NCBI GenBank assembly: GCA_020342235.1
Contig: CP073218.1
Location: 1,426,001 to 1,490,000, forward strand
Reading direction: 5' to 3'
DNA: 64,000 bases
DNA from: Saccharomycopsis phalli
Lineage: Eukaryota > Ascomycota > Saccharomycetes > Ascoideales > Saccharomycopsidaceae
Part shown: positions 8,361 through 17,906 of the stretch, piece by piece
Layout: every line of letters begins with the position of its first letter
How positions within the stretch are numbered: position 1 is the first letter of the stretch
The notes under the pieces: model-generated
The model's input: the letters and a program-made list of their open reading frames with translations, nothing else
What the model was told of the DNA's origin: nothing
Databases searched by the model: none
Made by a program: the position numbers and the translations under genes

Positions 8361-9638
8361 ATGGACTTTTCAGTGCCTGTGGTGGACCAAAGTCTGTTGC
8401 AGCTACACAACCACAACATCCCCGATGTGCTTCCAATGGACCAGATGTACAACATCCGCATTGGCAACACCTCGTACAAAGTCAGCGGCGCGTCTCTTTC
8501 GTCCGATTCGCCATCCTACTTCACAAACTACTTCCTCAAGGACGAAAATCACGACAACACCGTCTTCATTGACAGACTGCCAGAAGTCTTTGACAAGATC
8601 CTCCAGCACCTCCAGGGCTACTACGTCGAGGCCACGACCCCGTTGGAGTTTGTGTACCTCTTTTCCGACGCGTTCTACTACAATCTTCCCCGGCTCAAGG
8701 AATTGTTGTTCCACTCGGACATATTTGCGGTAATCGGCGGCCAGGTGTTCCGCTTCTCGAAAAAACTCATCAGCTCCCCGGGGAACAGCCCAAACTTCTT
8801 CACCATCACCTACAACACCCTTTTCCGCGACCCGGTCCGCGTGGCCCAGTTGAAAAATCTCATCCGACCCCCGCCCCAGGCCCCGATTCTCCTTCCAGAC
8901 CATTGCCCAAAGCTCTTTGAGATGATCTTGGCGTTGCTCCAGGGCGTCGACGTGAAAATATCCACCGACGAGTTGCGCAACTCCTTGATCCGCGAGTGCA
9001 AGTACTACCGTTTCTTAGAATTGGTGCAGAAACTCGTGCCCCACTCCATCAGATTCAATCCCTTTGCTCTCAGCCACGAGATCGTCTTGAACCTCCGCGA
9101 TCTGCGCCGAAAAAACTTGCTAATCTCCGCCCAGCACGACTTGGAAGCCCTGTACCTGGACACCGTCTCCCGGCTTGAATGTCCCCGTCCAGTGAGGTAC
9201 AAACGGCCGTACGTCGACTCAGAGCCCCGGGACTTGGTCTTCCAGGTCTCTGACGACACGTTTCTCTTGCTCCAGGGCACTTTGACCATGCATGTCAGGT
9301 TTGCCAATTCAGCCGGCCAAATGGTCAAGTCGTTGCTCCAGAATTTCGTCTCCGACCCATTGACTGGGGGCTCGTTCCAGGTGGCGGAAAACCCGCTGGA
9401 AAATGGATTCAGCATACTAGTTCCAGCGGAAGTCGGCCAGTCGGCATTTGTGCGGATAAATGGCGTCGACATGAAAGAAAACTGGATAGCCGGGTTTCCG
9501 AGCCAGGAACTTGAGTTGACGGTGTTGAAGTCGCAGTGGAAGGTCAAAGTGAGTCGGCTGGGGGTTGTGTTTGTGGCGTGTAAGTTGGACGCGGTGACTA
9601 GTCATTTTAATTGGAACAAGAGGATGGAGTTTTTATAG
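8361..9638 (+). CDS. BTB/POZ domain protein, YLR108C/YDR132C family
   Basis: The product is 425 aa. The N-terminal third (about residues 28-130) reads as a BTB/T1-like fold: YNIRIGNTSYKVSGASLSS, then SPSYFTNYFLKD, then VFDKILQHLQGYYV, followed by FVYLFSDAFYYNLPRLKEL. This resembles the potassium-channel tetramerisation type of BTB and the poorly studied S. cerevisiae pair YLR108C/YDR132C, which have a similar overall build. A second BTB-like stretch (LFEMILALLQGVDV) occurs near residue 190, so the protein may carry tandem BTB modules. The function is unknown; BTB proteins often serve as adaptors. The ATG at 8361 is chosen because the frame extends upstream only through the repeat-rich promoter without an ATG. 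Confidence 0.85.
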   Translation: MDFSVPVVDQSLLQLHNHNIPDVLPMDQMYNIRIGNTSYKVSGASLSSDSPSYFTNYFLKDENHDNTVFIDRLPEVFDKILQHLQGYYVEATTPLEFVYLFSDAFYYNLPRLKELLFHSDIFAVIGGQVFRFSKKLISSPGNSPNFFTITYNTLFRDPVRVAQLKNLIRPPPQAPILLPDHCPKLFEMILALLQGVDVKISTDELRNSLIRECKYYRFLELVQKLVPHSIRFNPFALSHEIVLNLRDLRRKNLLISAQHDLEALYLDTVSRLECPRPVRYKRPYVDSEPRDLVFQVSDDTFLLLQGTLTMHVRFANSAGQMVKSLLQNFVSDPLTGGSFQVAENPLENGFSILVPAEVGQSAFVRINGVDMKENWIAGFPSQELELTVLKSQWKVKVSRLGVVFVACKLDAVTSHFNWNKRMEFL

Positions 9639-9904
9639 GGTTGAAATGGGTGATTGAATCAAGATGTAGTATAGTGATTATCCTGGATGAATTTAATTTT
9701 ATCAATTTAATTGGGCAATCAATTGCTGATTTATTGAATATGCAATCTTTGGGGAGTTGGGCTGTCTACTAATCTTTTAATTTACACTTTTATAATCATC
9801 TTGAGGGTCGTAGTGCAAGTCAATTTTGGCAGAGAATCAATCATGTCAAGCAAATTCAATTGTAGTCTGTTTAAACATAATCCTATATCTAGTCAAATAT
9901 CTAG

Positions 9905-10060
9905 TCATTATCCTACTCAAACTACTAAAACTACTCAATCTACTAAATCTAAATTTACTAAATCTAAATCTACTAAATCTAAACCTACTAAATCTACTCA
10001 TCAACTAAATCTACTAAATCTACTCATCAACTAAATCTACTAAATCTACTCATTATCTAA
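9905..10060. repeat. ACTAAATCT minisatellite
   Basis: Interleaved copies of CTACTAAATCTA and CTCATCAACTAAAT make an array of about 150 bp. It produces apparent but meaningless Lys/Ser/Thr or Leu/Asn open frames. Confidence 0.85.
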
Positions 10061-10432
10061 CCACTTTCATTTGCAAGGCTGCGATTCCTTGTACACATAG
10101 TACCTAATCATCACATCTCCGTCAAATTCTCCAAAACCACCATATACTACCCAATAATGCCTCTTTACAGACGCAAATCAGTTCATTCTCTTATAAAATT
10201 CCACACATTAGTGCTGGATGAATAGATATTTTACACCATCACAAGGGCGACAGGTAGTCCTACAAGCAAGACTCCGCAGCTCCTTCTGAATCATCTCTCT
10301 TGAACAGTTTTTCAAGTCCAAGTCCAAAGTTTTTACCCCCAAATGGCATTCTCTCGACTTAAACCAGTGGCTCCATACTTAGTATTTTAGACGGTAAAAT
10401 ATCATTTTCACCCTACAGAGAAGCCTAGTATA

Positions 10433-10561
10433 GTTATAGAAGTAAATAAACATATCATTATAATAATCCATAATTCTTATAGAAGTAGATCAACATATAT
10501 TACAATAATCCATAATTCTTATAAAAGTAAATCAACATATTACAATAATCCATAATTCATC
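10433..10561. repeat. Three direct repeats of about 45 bp
   Basis: Each copy contains AATAATCCATAATTCTTATA followed by GAAGTAAATCAACATAT with small changes. The repeats lie 70-200 bp upstream of the RRN5 start and could be part of its promoter. Confidence 0.8.
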
Positions 10562-10622
10562 CTCACTCGGACAATTTTCAATTTCGTATGCACATCACTG
10601 CAGAAATATTTTCAGTGTTTTC

Positions 10623-10796
10623 ATGGCAAGATGCCCAAGAATGAGGCCTGGAGTCCTTCCTTTGAGGAAGATTTGCGGCAGAATTACTTGGAAATATACA
10701 ACGGCCACGTCCGTGGAACACAGCGACAGTTTTCCAGTGCCAATTTTGGCGACTATGAGGCCGTGGATCAGTCGATTGACTATTCGCAGAAGCTAG
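10623..10796 (+). promoter_or_regulatory. Overlapping upstream ORF at the RRN5 start
   Basis: ATG at 10623 lies 8 nt before the main start and opens an out-of-frame 57-codon reading frame ending at TAG 10794-10796. If the transcript includes it, scanning ribosomes would meet it first and RRN5 translation would depend on leaky scanning. Whether the mRNA 5' end lies upstream of it is not known. Confidence 0.4.
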
Positions 10797-12499
10797 CCCC
10801 GAGCGTGGTTTGTGGCAACGGAACGGTGTTTTACGGTAAAAAGAGCTCCTCGGGGGCCTTGAGGGACGACGTTTGTGGCAGCTTGTGGACTGGTGAGGAG
10901 AAAAACCGGTTTTTCACCCTTTTGGCCCGGCACTCTATTCATAATGTGGAGCAGATCCACGAGGGACTAGGCACAAAGTCGCAGCTCGAGATCCTCAACT
11001 ACTATGAGCTCCTCAGAGGAACCGTGAGGCGATTGAAGAACCGCAAAAACAAGTTCCATCGCTTGCTCAGATACTCGCAAATCCCCATTGCGTTTGAGAT
11101 GGACGAGACGTTTGTGCAGATTGAGGAGGACCAGGCTGCTCGAGAGGACCGTAAATCTGATTTAGCTACCGACACTGATACAAACTTGCTAATTCTCGAC
11201 GGTTTCCGGCACTTGAGCAAGCTCTACATGCACAACAAGCTCCATGCGCTTCGGCACAACACCTTCCAAAAACGGCACTTGGACAAGCATCTAGGCCGAA
11301 GCAGTAGGCCTCTTGTAGCCCCCGGAATGGGGATTGAAGCCAGAAAGGTATTTGTGACGCTTGTGAGGAGGTATATCGAGCGGGTTCTCAAGCGAGTATT
11401 GCTGGCAGTATTGACGACAAAAGGCACCGAGGTCCGCCAAACAGACATGATCCACGCTCTATGGGAGGAGAACACCGTCTACAACGCAGGAAAACAAGCC
11501 CAGACGTCGGTGGACCATAATCCAGTGTATATGCTCAACTACATCCAGGGCCTCAAAGCAAGGCTCAACCTCGATATAAAATACGCCAGTCTGTCGCTGC
11601 GAAACCTCCGACGGAACAACACCAATTCCGAGTTTGAAAAAGTCGTCCGTCTGTGGTTTCCTGCTAGTCAGTACAAGGTGCAAAGGTATTTGGAGAAGCA
11701 GAAGCGCGAGTCGGTGTTGGATTACGACAATTTTGCGTTTCTCGAGTACTCCACAAAGGAGAAGACGGCTGACGATACGATTGATGACAAAAAACCCGAT
11801 ATCCGTCTTGAAAAATCCGACCAGCCGCTCGGGCCGCCTAGATTTTTTGAAGAGTCGCCCAAGCCGCCTGGAGAGCCGTCTGGCAGGAGGACAACGATAA
11901 TCAACGTCCAGAAGCTCAAAGGCACGAATAAATCATTATACAACAACGTGGACAAGCTAGTGACTCCGACGACACGAAAAAAGGTGCGGAATGGCGGGTT
12001 TATTGCGGATGAAAGCGTGGATCTTGACAACCCGCTGGCACTTGAGTTGTTGGAAAAAGAGGCAAAGTACCTCGACAAAAAAGATATTGAGCGGTCGCAA
12101 AAGCACCAGAATATGCTCGTGCGGTTTTTTCTGCCGAAATTCAGCACTCAGCAGCCGTATAGCTGTCTACATTGGAGAAAGTATGCTCGGTATCTCAGCA
12201 CACGGCAGCAGATTAATAGGGCGTTCCGGGTTCAAGGAAGAGCCACGAAACAGAGAATAAAAGAAGCCCGGGAGAAAATGGGTAAGGACGATTGTGTATA
12301 TTTTTCAGACGAGTATGAATACAACTTGTCAGATATTGGAGAAGAAACCGAGGGGGAGGAAGAGGATATAATGGAGATGATTGCAAGAGGAATGGGAAAA
12401 GATGCACGTGTGGAGGAAAGTGAGCCAGTTGAAGTTGAAGAAGATGCAAAACTTTTGCTGGACATGAATAAATTGGACTACACGTTTGCAATGTATTAG
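10631..12499 (+). CDS. RRN5: RNA polymerase I upstream activating factor subunit, Rrn5-like SANT protein
   Basis: Rrn5 is a component of the upstream activating factor that binds the rDNA promoter and recruits RNA polymerase I. The 622-aa product has a SANT/Myb-like domain at about residues 85-135 (SLWTGEEKNRFFTLLARHS, then KSQLEILNYYELL), where Rrn5 proteins carry W..EEK..FF..LAR.SIH. This is followed by the IPIAFEMDETFVQIEED segment, also typical of the family. The C-terminal half is long, basic in its middle and strongly acidic near residues 570-610. S. cerevisiae Rrn5 is shorter (363 aa), so much of the C-terminus is lineage-specific. An upstream ATG at 10623 opens a 57-codon frame that overlaps this start in another frame. 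Confidence 0.75.
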   Translation: MPKNEAWSPSFEEDLRQNYLEIYNGHVRGTQRQFSSANFGDYEAVDQSIDYSQKLAPSVVCGNGTVFYGKKSSSGALRDDVCGSLWTGEEKNRFFTLLARHSIHNVEQIHEGLGTKSQLEILNYYELLRGTVRRLKNRKNKFHRLLRYSQIPIAFEMDETFVQIEEDQAAREDRKSDLATDTDTNLLILDGFRHLSKLYMHNKLHALRHNTFQKRHLDKHLGRSSRPLVAPGMGIEARKVFVTLVRRYIERVLKRVLLAVLTTKGTEVRQTDMIHALWEENTVYNAGKQAQTSVDHNPVYMLNYIQGLKARLNLDIKYASLSLRNLRRNNTNSEFEKVVRLWFPASQYKVQRYLEKQKRESVLDYDNFAFLEYSTKEKTADDTIDDKKPDIRLEKSDQPLGPPRFFEESPKPPGEPSGRRTTIINVQKLKGTNKSLYNNVDKLVTPTTRKKVRNGGFIADESVDLDNPLALELLEKEAKYLDKKDIERSQKHQNMLVRFFLPKFSTQQPYSCLHWRKYARYLSTRQQINRAFRVQGRATKQRIKEAREKMGKDDCVYFSDEYEYNLSDIGEETEGEEEDIMEMIARGMGKDARVEESEPVEVEEDAKLLLDMNKLDYTFAMY

Positions 12500-14224
12500 A
12501 TTGGAGTGGAAATGTACTTGGTGTGAGTTGAAGTGGTAGAGTACTGGGACGATGATCAGGGATGGTCAGGGATGATCAGACTAGTATAATCTGGTTAATG
12601 TGGATTAGGCAGTATGGTCAGGTTAATATGGATCTAATAGTATCATCAGGTACTATTGTCAGGTTAATATGGATCTGATAGTATCATCATGTACTATTGT
12701 CAATCTATTCTGATTCAAGGTCCATTGAATACACCAGGCCAATTGGAATAGTCATCATATAAATAGTCGGATATTGACACAGTCGGAAATGGGAAATCAA
12801 AGATAAAATTGCTAAATTCCCAGAGAAAACACAAGGATAAAACATCTGCAACGTAATTGTGATATTACGACTTTTAATGGGGCATACTTTATATTGTCAA
12901 GCTGGCTTGAATAATAGAACTTTGATAGTGTATAGAACGAGCCTATAAGGCAGAAGTGGCATATTGTTTAATAGAGAGAATCATGATTACATGAATCAAT
13001 AAGTATGGTAGAATGTATCTTTGTTATTCTGGTGACTTGCCCTTGGAAACGGATGGAGGCATTCTACACAGTCAATGGGTAACAAATATTTTATTGAACA
13101 TGGGCCAAGACCTAAAGATTCTATGAACATTGACTTGCCGTATTAATAAAGAGCGCACAGGTACTGATGATTTTCAGATTGCCATTTGAAATGGTAGTGA
13201 AGCCACGACTATTCATTTAAGGTGTCTATAAAATCACAAGCACATTGGTCATGTATCTAGGAATGACTATGTAAAATAGCAACTAGGGCATGATATGATG
13301 GAATGTACTGGCTTTTGATGCTGGAAGAGTATCTATAAAGCTTCGTTACAAAGATGTCACACGAGTGGCTTCAAGTATATAATGATTGAAGGTTGGTTGA
13401 ATGTTGGTTGATTGTATTGGATGAAATGGAATGTCAAAGAAATGGTGACGTACCTGGTTTACCGAGTATGATGTCAGATGATTCACAGACTAGTTCAAGG
13501 TGGTGACTAGGATATGATGAAGTAAGTTGCATCATTCAGATTGAATGAATGATACTCTTTGTCATGGAGAGACTTTGGCCGTCAAGAAATGAGCTAAAAC
13601 AAGTTGAGTGAAATCAAGTCAACCAATACAACTATAATCATTATTTACATAGTATTAAGATCAGATGGTGAGTAGGTGTATGGAAATTATAGATATGGAA
13701 ATTTGTAGATGAATGAAAATTGGTTGTGAAAATGGATGAAAACCACCATGGAAAAAATTAGAGTATCTAGATTAATCTAACAAATTGCCAGACCAATTAC
13801 ACGACAAGCAACACACAGTAAATTGATCTTCGTAATTTTGCTAATACTAAACCAATTTTCGTAATTCTGCTAATAGTAAATTAATCTTCGTAATTCTGCA
13901 AAATAATAAACTAATCTTCGTAATCTGGTAAAACATGGTAGTAACCACCAGAGACCTGCAGCTGCACAGAACATCTGACAATTCCTTCCACATCCCAAAG
14001 TGGTACAATTCTTCACACAAGCGTGTCCAACGGTGTTAACTCCGCGGACGACTCGTAACTCTATATGTTCCAAGTACGATGACGCACATTGGATATTTTT
14101 CTTCTCCTTTTCTTTTTCTCATCTTTTTTTTCTTGTTTTTTTTTTTTTTCTTTCTTTTCCATGCATGCATAATCTGGTGTCCCACACTCAATCTAACACG
14201 CTATTCCGCATGACTAGCCACCCC
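12500..14224. other. Long AT-rich intergenic region (1.7 kb)
   Basis: No gene was recognised. It contains about 2.5 copies of a 41-bp unit (GGTTAATATGGATCT... TAGTATCATCA) at 12595-12715, four roughly 30-bp units (CGTAATTCTGCTAATAGTAA type) at 13833-13925, and a T-rich tract with a run of 14 T at 14100-14160. The neighbours RRN5 and SLY1 are convergent, so neither needs a promoter here, which makes the length unusual. Confidence 0.55.
13833..13925. repeat. Four degenerate repeats of about 30 bp
   Basis: Copies share CTTCGTAATTCTGC followed by TAATAGTAAA with scattered substitutions, which suggests an older array than the nearly identical ones elsewhere in the window. Confidence 0.75.
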
Positions 14225-16105
14225 CTAGTTATCCCCCAATTTGGCACACTCCTCCAAAAACTGTTGCGGGCTCACAACCGAGGTGCTGCCATAAATCACG
14301 CTTCGGCGCACGCCCGTAGTGCCGCTATCAGAATTGAGTCCCGTGACCCATTCCTGCAAGTTTTGGTACTCCAAGTAGTTTCCTCCACCAACAACAAAGA
14401 CAATTCCTTGAGAATATGTGGCGCGTTTAGGCACCTTTGAGTGGTTGCCACGTGTGGAGTACGGGTCAAAGTACAAATACGCGTCGGTGCTATCCAATGT
14501 GGCTTTTGACGCGCGAGTCGGTTCGAGAATCGACTCGACGACTTTTGTAATTGGCAACGCCAGTTTTTCCGGGAGAAGGGTCTTGAGGCCGGAGATAAAG
14601 GAGCCGACGCCGCTGCTGATTTTGCTGCCCTCAGTCAACTCAAAAAGCTTCGACGAAAGACCCGAAAACAACGCGGTGTTGCTGCTGCCTGACGCGTTAT
14701 GAGCCCCGGTGTGGCGGTCTACCAACGCGAGGCTCGATAGTTTGACGATTTCCTTGACCTTTTTAATGTATGCCAACGGTCTGAGGTCGCATTCAAGCTC
14801 GGCTAGCATCTGTTCTGCCTGGCTGCTGAACTCCGGAGACACGTCCTGGGTCAAGTAAAGAATCAAATATGTGCGCAATTTGTCGGCACGGTTTTCCTTT
14901 TGCGGGTCCTCGCGGAGCCGAGCCAAGAAGTCGGCCTCGACTTTTGCCCTGGTGCCTGAAGCTGCCTGTTCGAGCTCGAAAAACACGTCCAACTTCTTGC
15001 TCTGCAACTCCTTCAAAAGTGCCTCCAAAATCGCCATGTGGGTGTCAATGACCTGTTTTCGCGCAGTGAGCTCCGGCAACTGCTTGATGGCCTGCTGGAT
15101 CTGATACGTGTCCGACTGGTTTGGATCAATGTCGCTGAGTGACGTCACTCCGGTTTTGCTGGTGAGCTCCGACGCGTGTTTTCTGTAGTCGTTGGAGGCC
15201 TTTTCGATGCTCTCCACTGCGTCTGGGAACGGCGCACTGGCATTGGATGCCCAGAAGAAGTCACTCGACTCGATGTAGCACTTTTTCTTGTCGGGAAGCA
15301 CAAGACTGTTTCTATCGAGGCCAAAAACGTCGCTGATCATGCAGGAGTATATCCACGAGTGCGCAAACATCGCGCTGAGATCGATGTTACGATCCACAAG
15401 CACCAACACCCCCTGTGACTCCTTTGTCGTCACACTTCCCATACTCCGGAGATTGGTCACGTGATCACGAAGCCGCAGGTCGAGTTTCTGCGCCACGAGT
15501 TCGGCTGCACCGCCGCTTGGGGCTCGGATTATCGGCACACTGTTGAGGGTTATGAGCACGCCAAACAACCCGGCGGCAATCTGGTCTGCGAGTTTTGTAA
15601 TCTCGTCTTCAGACTCCTTGGGATTGTTCAAAGCATAGTAGCTTTCGCTCAACCCCAATGAGAAAAGCTGCGGCTCCGTCACGAGGAAGTCGAGATACTG
15701 GTCAAACACCTGTTTCACCTTGGTCGCGCGACCCGTCAACGACACCTGGTTTGCAAAATCCTCCAAAAGTGGCCGGTCCAATTGTGACAAAAAGTTGACG
15801 TACACCTCGCTATAATAGTCCTGCTCAAGGTCAGCGACTATCCGCGAGATGTTTTCGGGCGACGGCTCCACAAAATACACCGCAGGAACATCTGGAAGCG
15901 GCGTTCTTTGCGGGGAATTGATGAGGGTGTGCATGGTGGTTCCCGATTCAAGGAGGTCGTTCACGCTGAGCACCGACGACACTATGTTGGTGCTTTTTTT
16001 GTCCAAGACAAGAATCTTCCATGATATGTCCTCTGCCGACTCCGATTGATTCAATCGGAGCATCCGCTCAACCGCGGTAACCTGCTGGGATCGTAAAGTG
16101 GTCAT
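14225..16105 (-). CDS. SLY1: Sec1/Munc18 family protein Sly1
   Basis: Sly1 binds the Golgi syntaxin Sed5 and templates SNARE assembly for ER-to-Golgi and intra-Golgi membrane fusion. The 626-aa product (S. cerevisiae 666 aa) matches the family end to end. The N-terminal LRSQQVTAVERMLRLN and WKILVLDKKSTNIVSSVL open domain 1, PAVYFVEPSPENISRIVAD is the conserved Sec1 segment, and VLVLVDRNIDLSAMFAHSW is the domain 3a hallmark (D-R-N/D-x-D). GIVFVVGGGNYLEYQNLQEW closes the fold near the C-terminus. The start at 16105 is the only ATG before the conserved region. Two CACGTG elements lie 36-60 bp upstream. Confidence 0.95.
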   Translation of the reverse strand: MTTLRSQQVTAVERMLRLNQSESAEDISWKILVLDKKSTNIVSSVLSVNDLLESGTTMHTLINSPQRTPLPDVPAVYFVEPSPENISRIVADLEQDYYSEVYVNFLSQLDRPLLEDFANQVSLTGRATKVKQVFDQYLDFLVTEPQLFSLGLSESYYALNNPKESEDEITKLADQIAAGLFGVLITLNSVPIIRAPSGGAAELVAQKLDLRLRDHVTNLRSMGSVTTKESQGVLVLVDRNIDLSAMFAHSWIYSCMISDVFGLDRNSLVLPDKKKCYIESSDFFWASNASAPFPDAVESIEKASNDYRKHASELTSKTGVTSLSDIDPNQSDTYQIQQAIKQLPELTARKQVIDTHMAILEALLKELQSKKLDVFFELEQAASGTRAKVEADFLARLREDPQKENRADKLRTYLILYLTQDVSPEFSSQAEQMLAELECDLRPLAYIKKVKEIVKLSSLALVDRHTGAHNASGSSNTALFSGLSSKLFELTEGSKISSGVGSFISGLKTLLPEKLALPITKVVESILEPTRASKATLDSTDAYLYFDPYSTRGNHSKVPKRATYSQGIVFVVGGGNYLEYQNLQEWVTGLNSDSGTTGVRRSVIYGSTSVVSPQQFLEECAKLGDN

Positions 16106-16140
16106 GGTGAGATTTGGACACGATTGAAGTTATCATATTG

Positions 16141-16162
16141 GCACGTGAGAGGCACGTGAGAG
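16141..16162. promoter_or_regulatory. Tandem CACGTG E-boxes upstream of SLY1
   Basis: Two perfect 11-bp direct repeats, GCACGTGAGAG, place two CACGTG cores 11 bp apart (16142-16147 and 16153-16158), so on the same face of the helix. CACGTG is the core bound by basic helix-loop-helix proteins such as Cbf1 and Pho4 in yeasts. The site is 36-58 bp upstream of the SLY1 start codon. Which factor binds here is not known. Confidence 0.55.
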
Positions 16163-17906
16163 ACTGAACTATCCATGCTGTATAAAGTTAGTTTTCAACT
16201 ATAATAATAATAATAATAATATTTATTTTTGTATTTAGCTATATATTGTCTCCGGAAATACGGTTATTCGACAGATATATTTTCACTCAGGAGCATCCTG
16301 AGGCAGCATTGCTGTTGAAGAAAACCCTTTGTCAACCCTCATTTGGTTGCTTGGGATTAAAAACTTCAATGGGGGCAGTTCAACTATAATCTGTTGCAAG
16401 TATAATAAATCTGTTGTGTTGCCAACTACGATAAATTTGTTGTGTTGCAACTATAATAACTCTCCATTCCAACTACAATAAATCTCCATTCCAACTACAA
16501 TAAATCTCCATTCCAACTATGATAGTCTGTGTGTTCCAACACAAGGCTGCTCCACCACCTAAAGTTATTCATTCTAAATCACCTACATCTCTAAAATATA
16601 GTCATCGAAAGTCCACATCAGGAACTTCATAAGCCAGCATTCCTGTTGAAACCCTTGTTCATGTAATAAAACAGTTTCATCTCTTTTTTTAGCACACTAG
16701 TTTTTAGTTCCTCGCTTTCCTTGGCTTTTCAATTTCCGCATCTTTCTGGTAATTGTGCTCGCCTTTTATCAATTGTGCTCGCCTTTTGGTAATTGTACTT
16801 TTCTTTTATCCATTATGCTTCATTTCTTAATCAAGCAACCATATCGCACATACAGACCAACGCCAATTGGTTCTAGTTCTTTCAAAAGGTTGATTTGTTT
16901 CATTTCAAGTATAACTGGTTGGAATTTAGTCATTTAGCCAATTCGTATTGTAGTACTAAATACATTTTGAATATGCCAAAAGTTGAGAATTGACAGATGC
17001 CAGTAATTGATGGATGCTAGTAAATTATTAATTACTATTCGTAAATTATTTGAATCAAATTTAATTGTCTCTTGGTTTTTCCAGCATAGGCAATATCCTT
17101 AAAGCCCAACGATTAATCCTTGGCTGATATGCAAATCGTTGTAAAGCCCAAGTCCGTGTTTAATTTGCAACGGCTTTTCCTTTGAGTCTGGCATCATTAA
17201 AACTGATGAGCTTTTATACACTATTCCCTTAAACAGTTTTAGATAAAGACTCTTTTATTTATTTCAGAAAATAATCTTTATAGTTTTCTATAGCTGAATC
17301 AACCTAATCTACTCCCAATTCTGATTATTCGAGAGATGTAACGTCTCAACATAGTTCAAAGCATGCCTTTACCCAACTCTAACCAAGTGACATTAATTCA
17401 TTGTAGCATTTTTTGGTCCGTAAATCCAAGCATACGTACCGATATCATCCTTGAAACCAGTAATCTAGCTGAAGCACAATACCTGCATTAATACTATTTA
17501 GGTACACCATCTGTTATGATACAATATATTTAGTAGGAATACGGCCATTGACAATCATTCAACTAGAAAATTAGCAAGGCTGAATTTCATTATCCATCTT
17601 TCCATTGGTATTGTCTTTTGTAAAATTTGACTGACATTTGGTCGAAATTTTTGTACCATTATTGTTATAGTTTTATAAGCTAATGTGTTACATTAAATAA
17701 TTACTTGACGTGTTGAATTTAAGGATTAGCTGTTTATTTAATTAGCTGCTCATTTAATTCAACTATATTCTAGATTCAGTCCTGATTATATCAGAGTAAT
17801 CAATCGTCATACTCATCCATACAACAATACCAAACCATATCCAAGCCACCTACAAACAGCCTGTGCCTTATCCATCCTACAATTCACGTACCAATGGCAT
17901 ACATTT
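16163..17906. other. Long AT-rich intergenic region (1.7 kb)
   Basis: This lies upstream of SLY1 and downstream of CCT6 (tandem, same strand). No gene was recognised. It holds a TAA microsatellite (16203-16222), an array of about six 22-bp units ending CTCCATTCCAACTACAATAAAT (16390-16520), and three 21-bp units GGTAATTGTGCTCGCCTTTT (16745-16805). The rest is unique AT-rich sequence. Confidence 0.55.
16390..16520. repeat. 22-bp minisatellite, about 6 copies
   Basis: Unit CTCCATTCCAACTACAATAAAT. The right-hand copies are identical and the left-hand ones (TTGTGTTGCAACTATAATAA type) are diverged. Confidence 0.85.

Larger units (their letters stand above)
9639..10630. other. Intergenic region with two tandem-repeat arrays
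   Basis: No gene was recognised. An ACTAAATCT-based array spans about 9905-10060 (units of 9 to 18 bp, many CTACTAAATCTA copies). A second array of three roughly 45-bp units (containing ATAATCCATAATTCTTATA) spans 10433-10561. The final 70 bp would be the RRN5 leader. Confidence 0.65.

Noticed and set aside
14100-14160. T-rich tract as a possible retroposed poly(A) tail
   Set aside because: No target duplication or adjoining retroposed sequence was seen. A simple T tract is common in yeast intergenic DNA.
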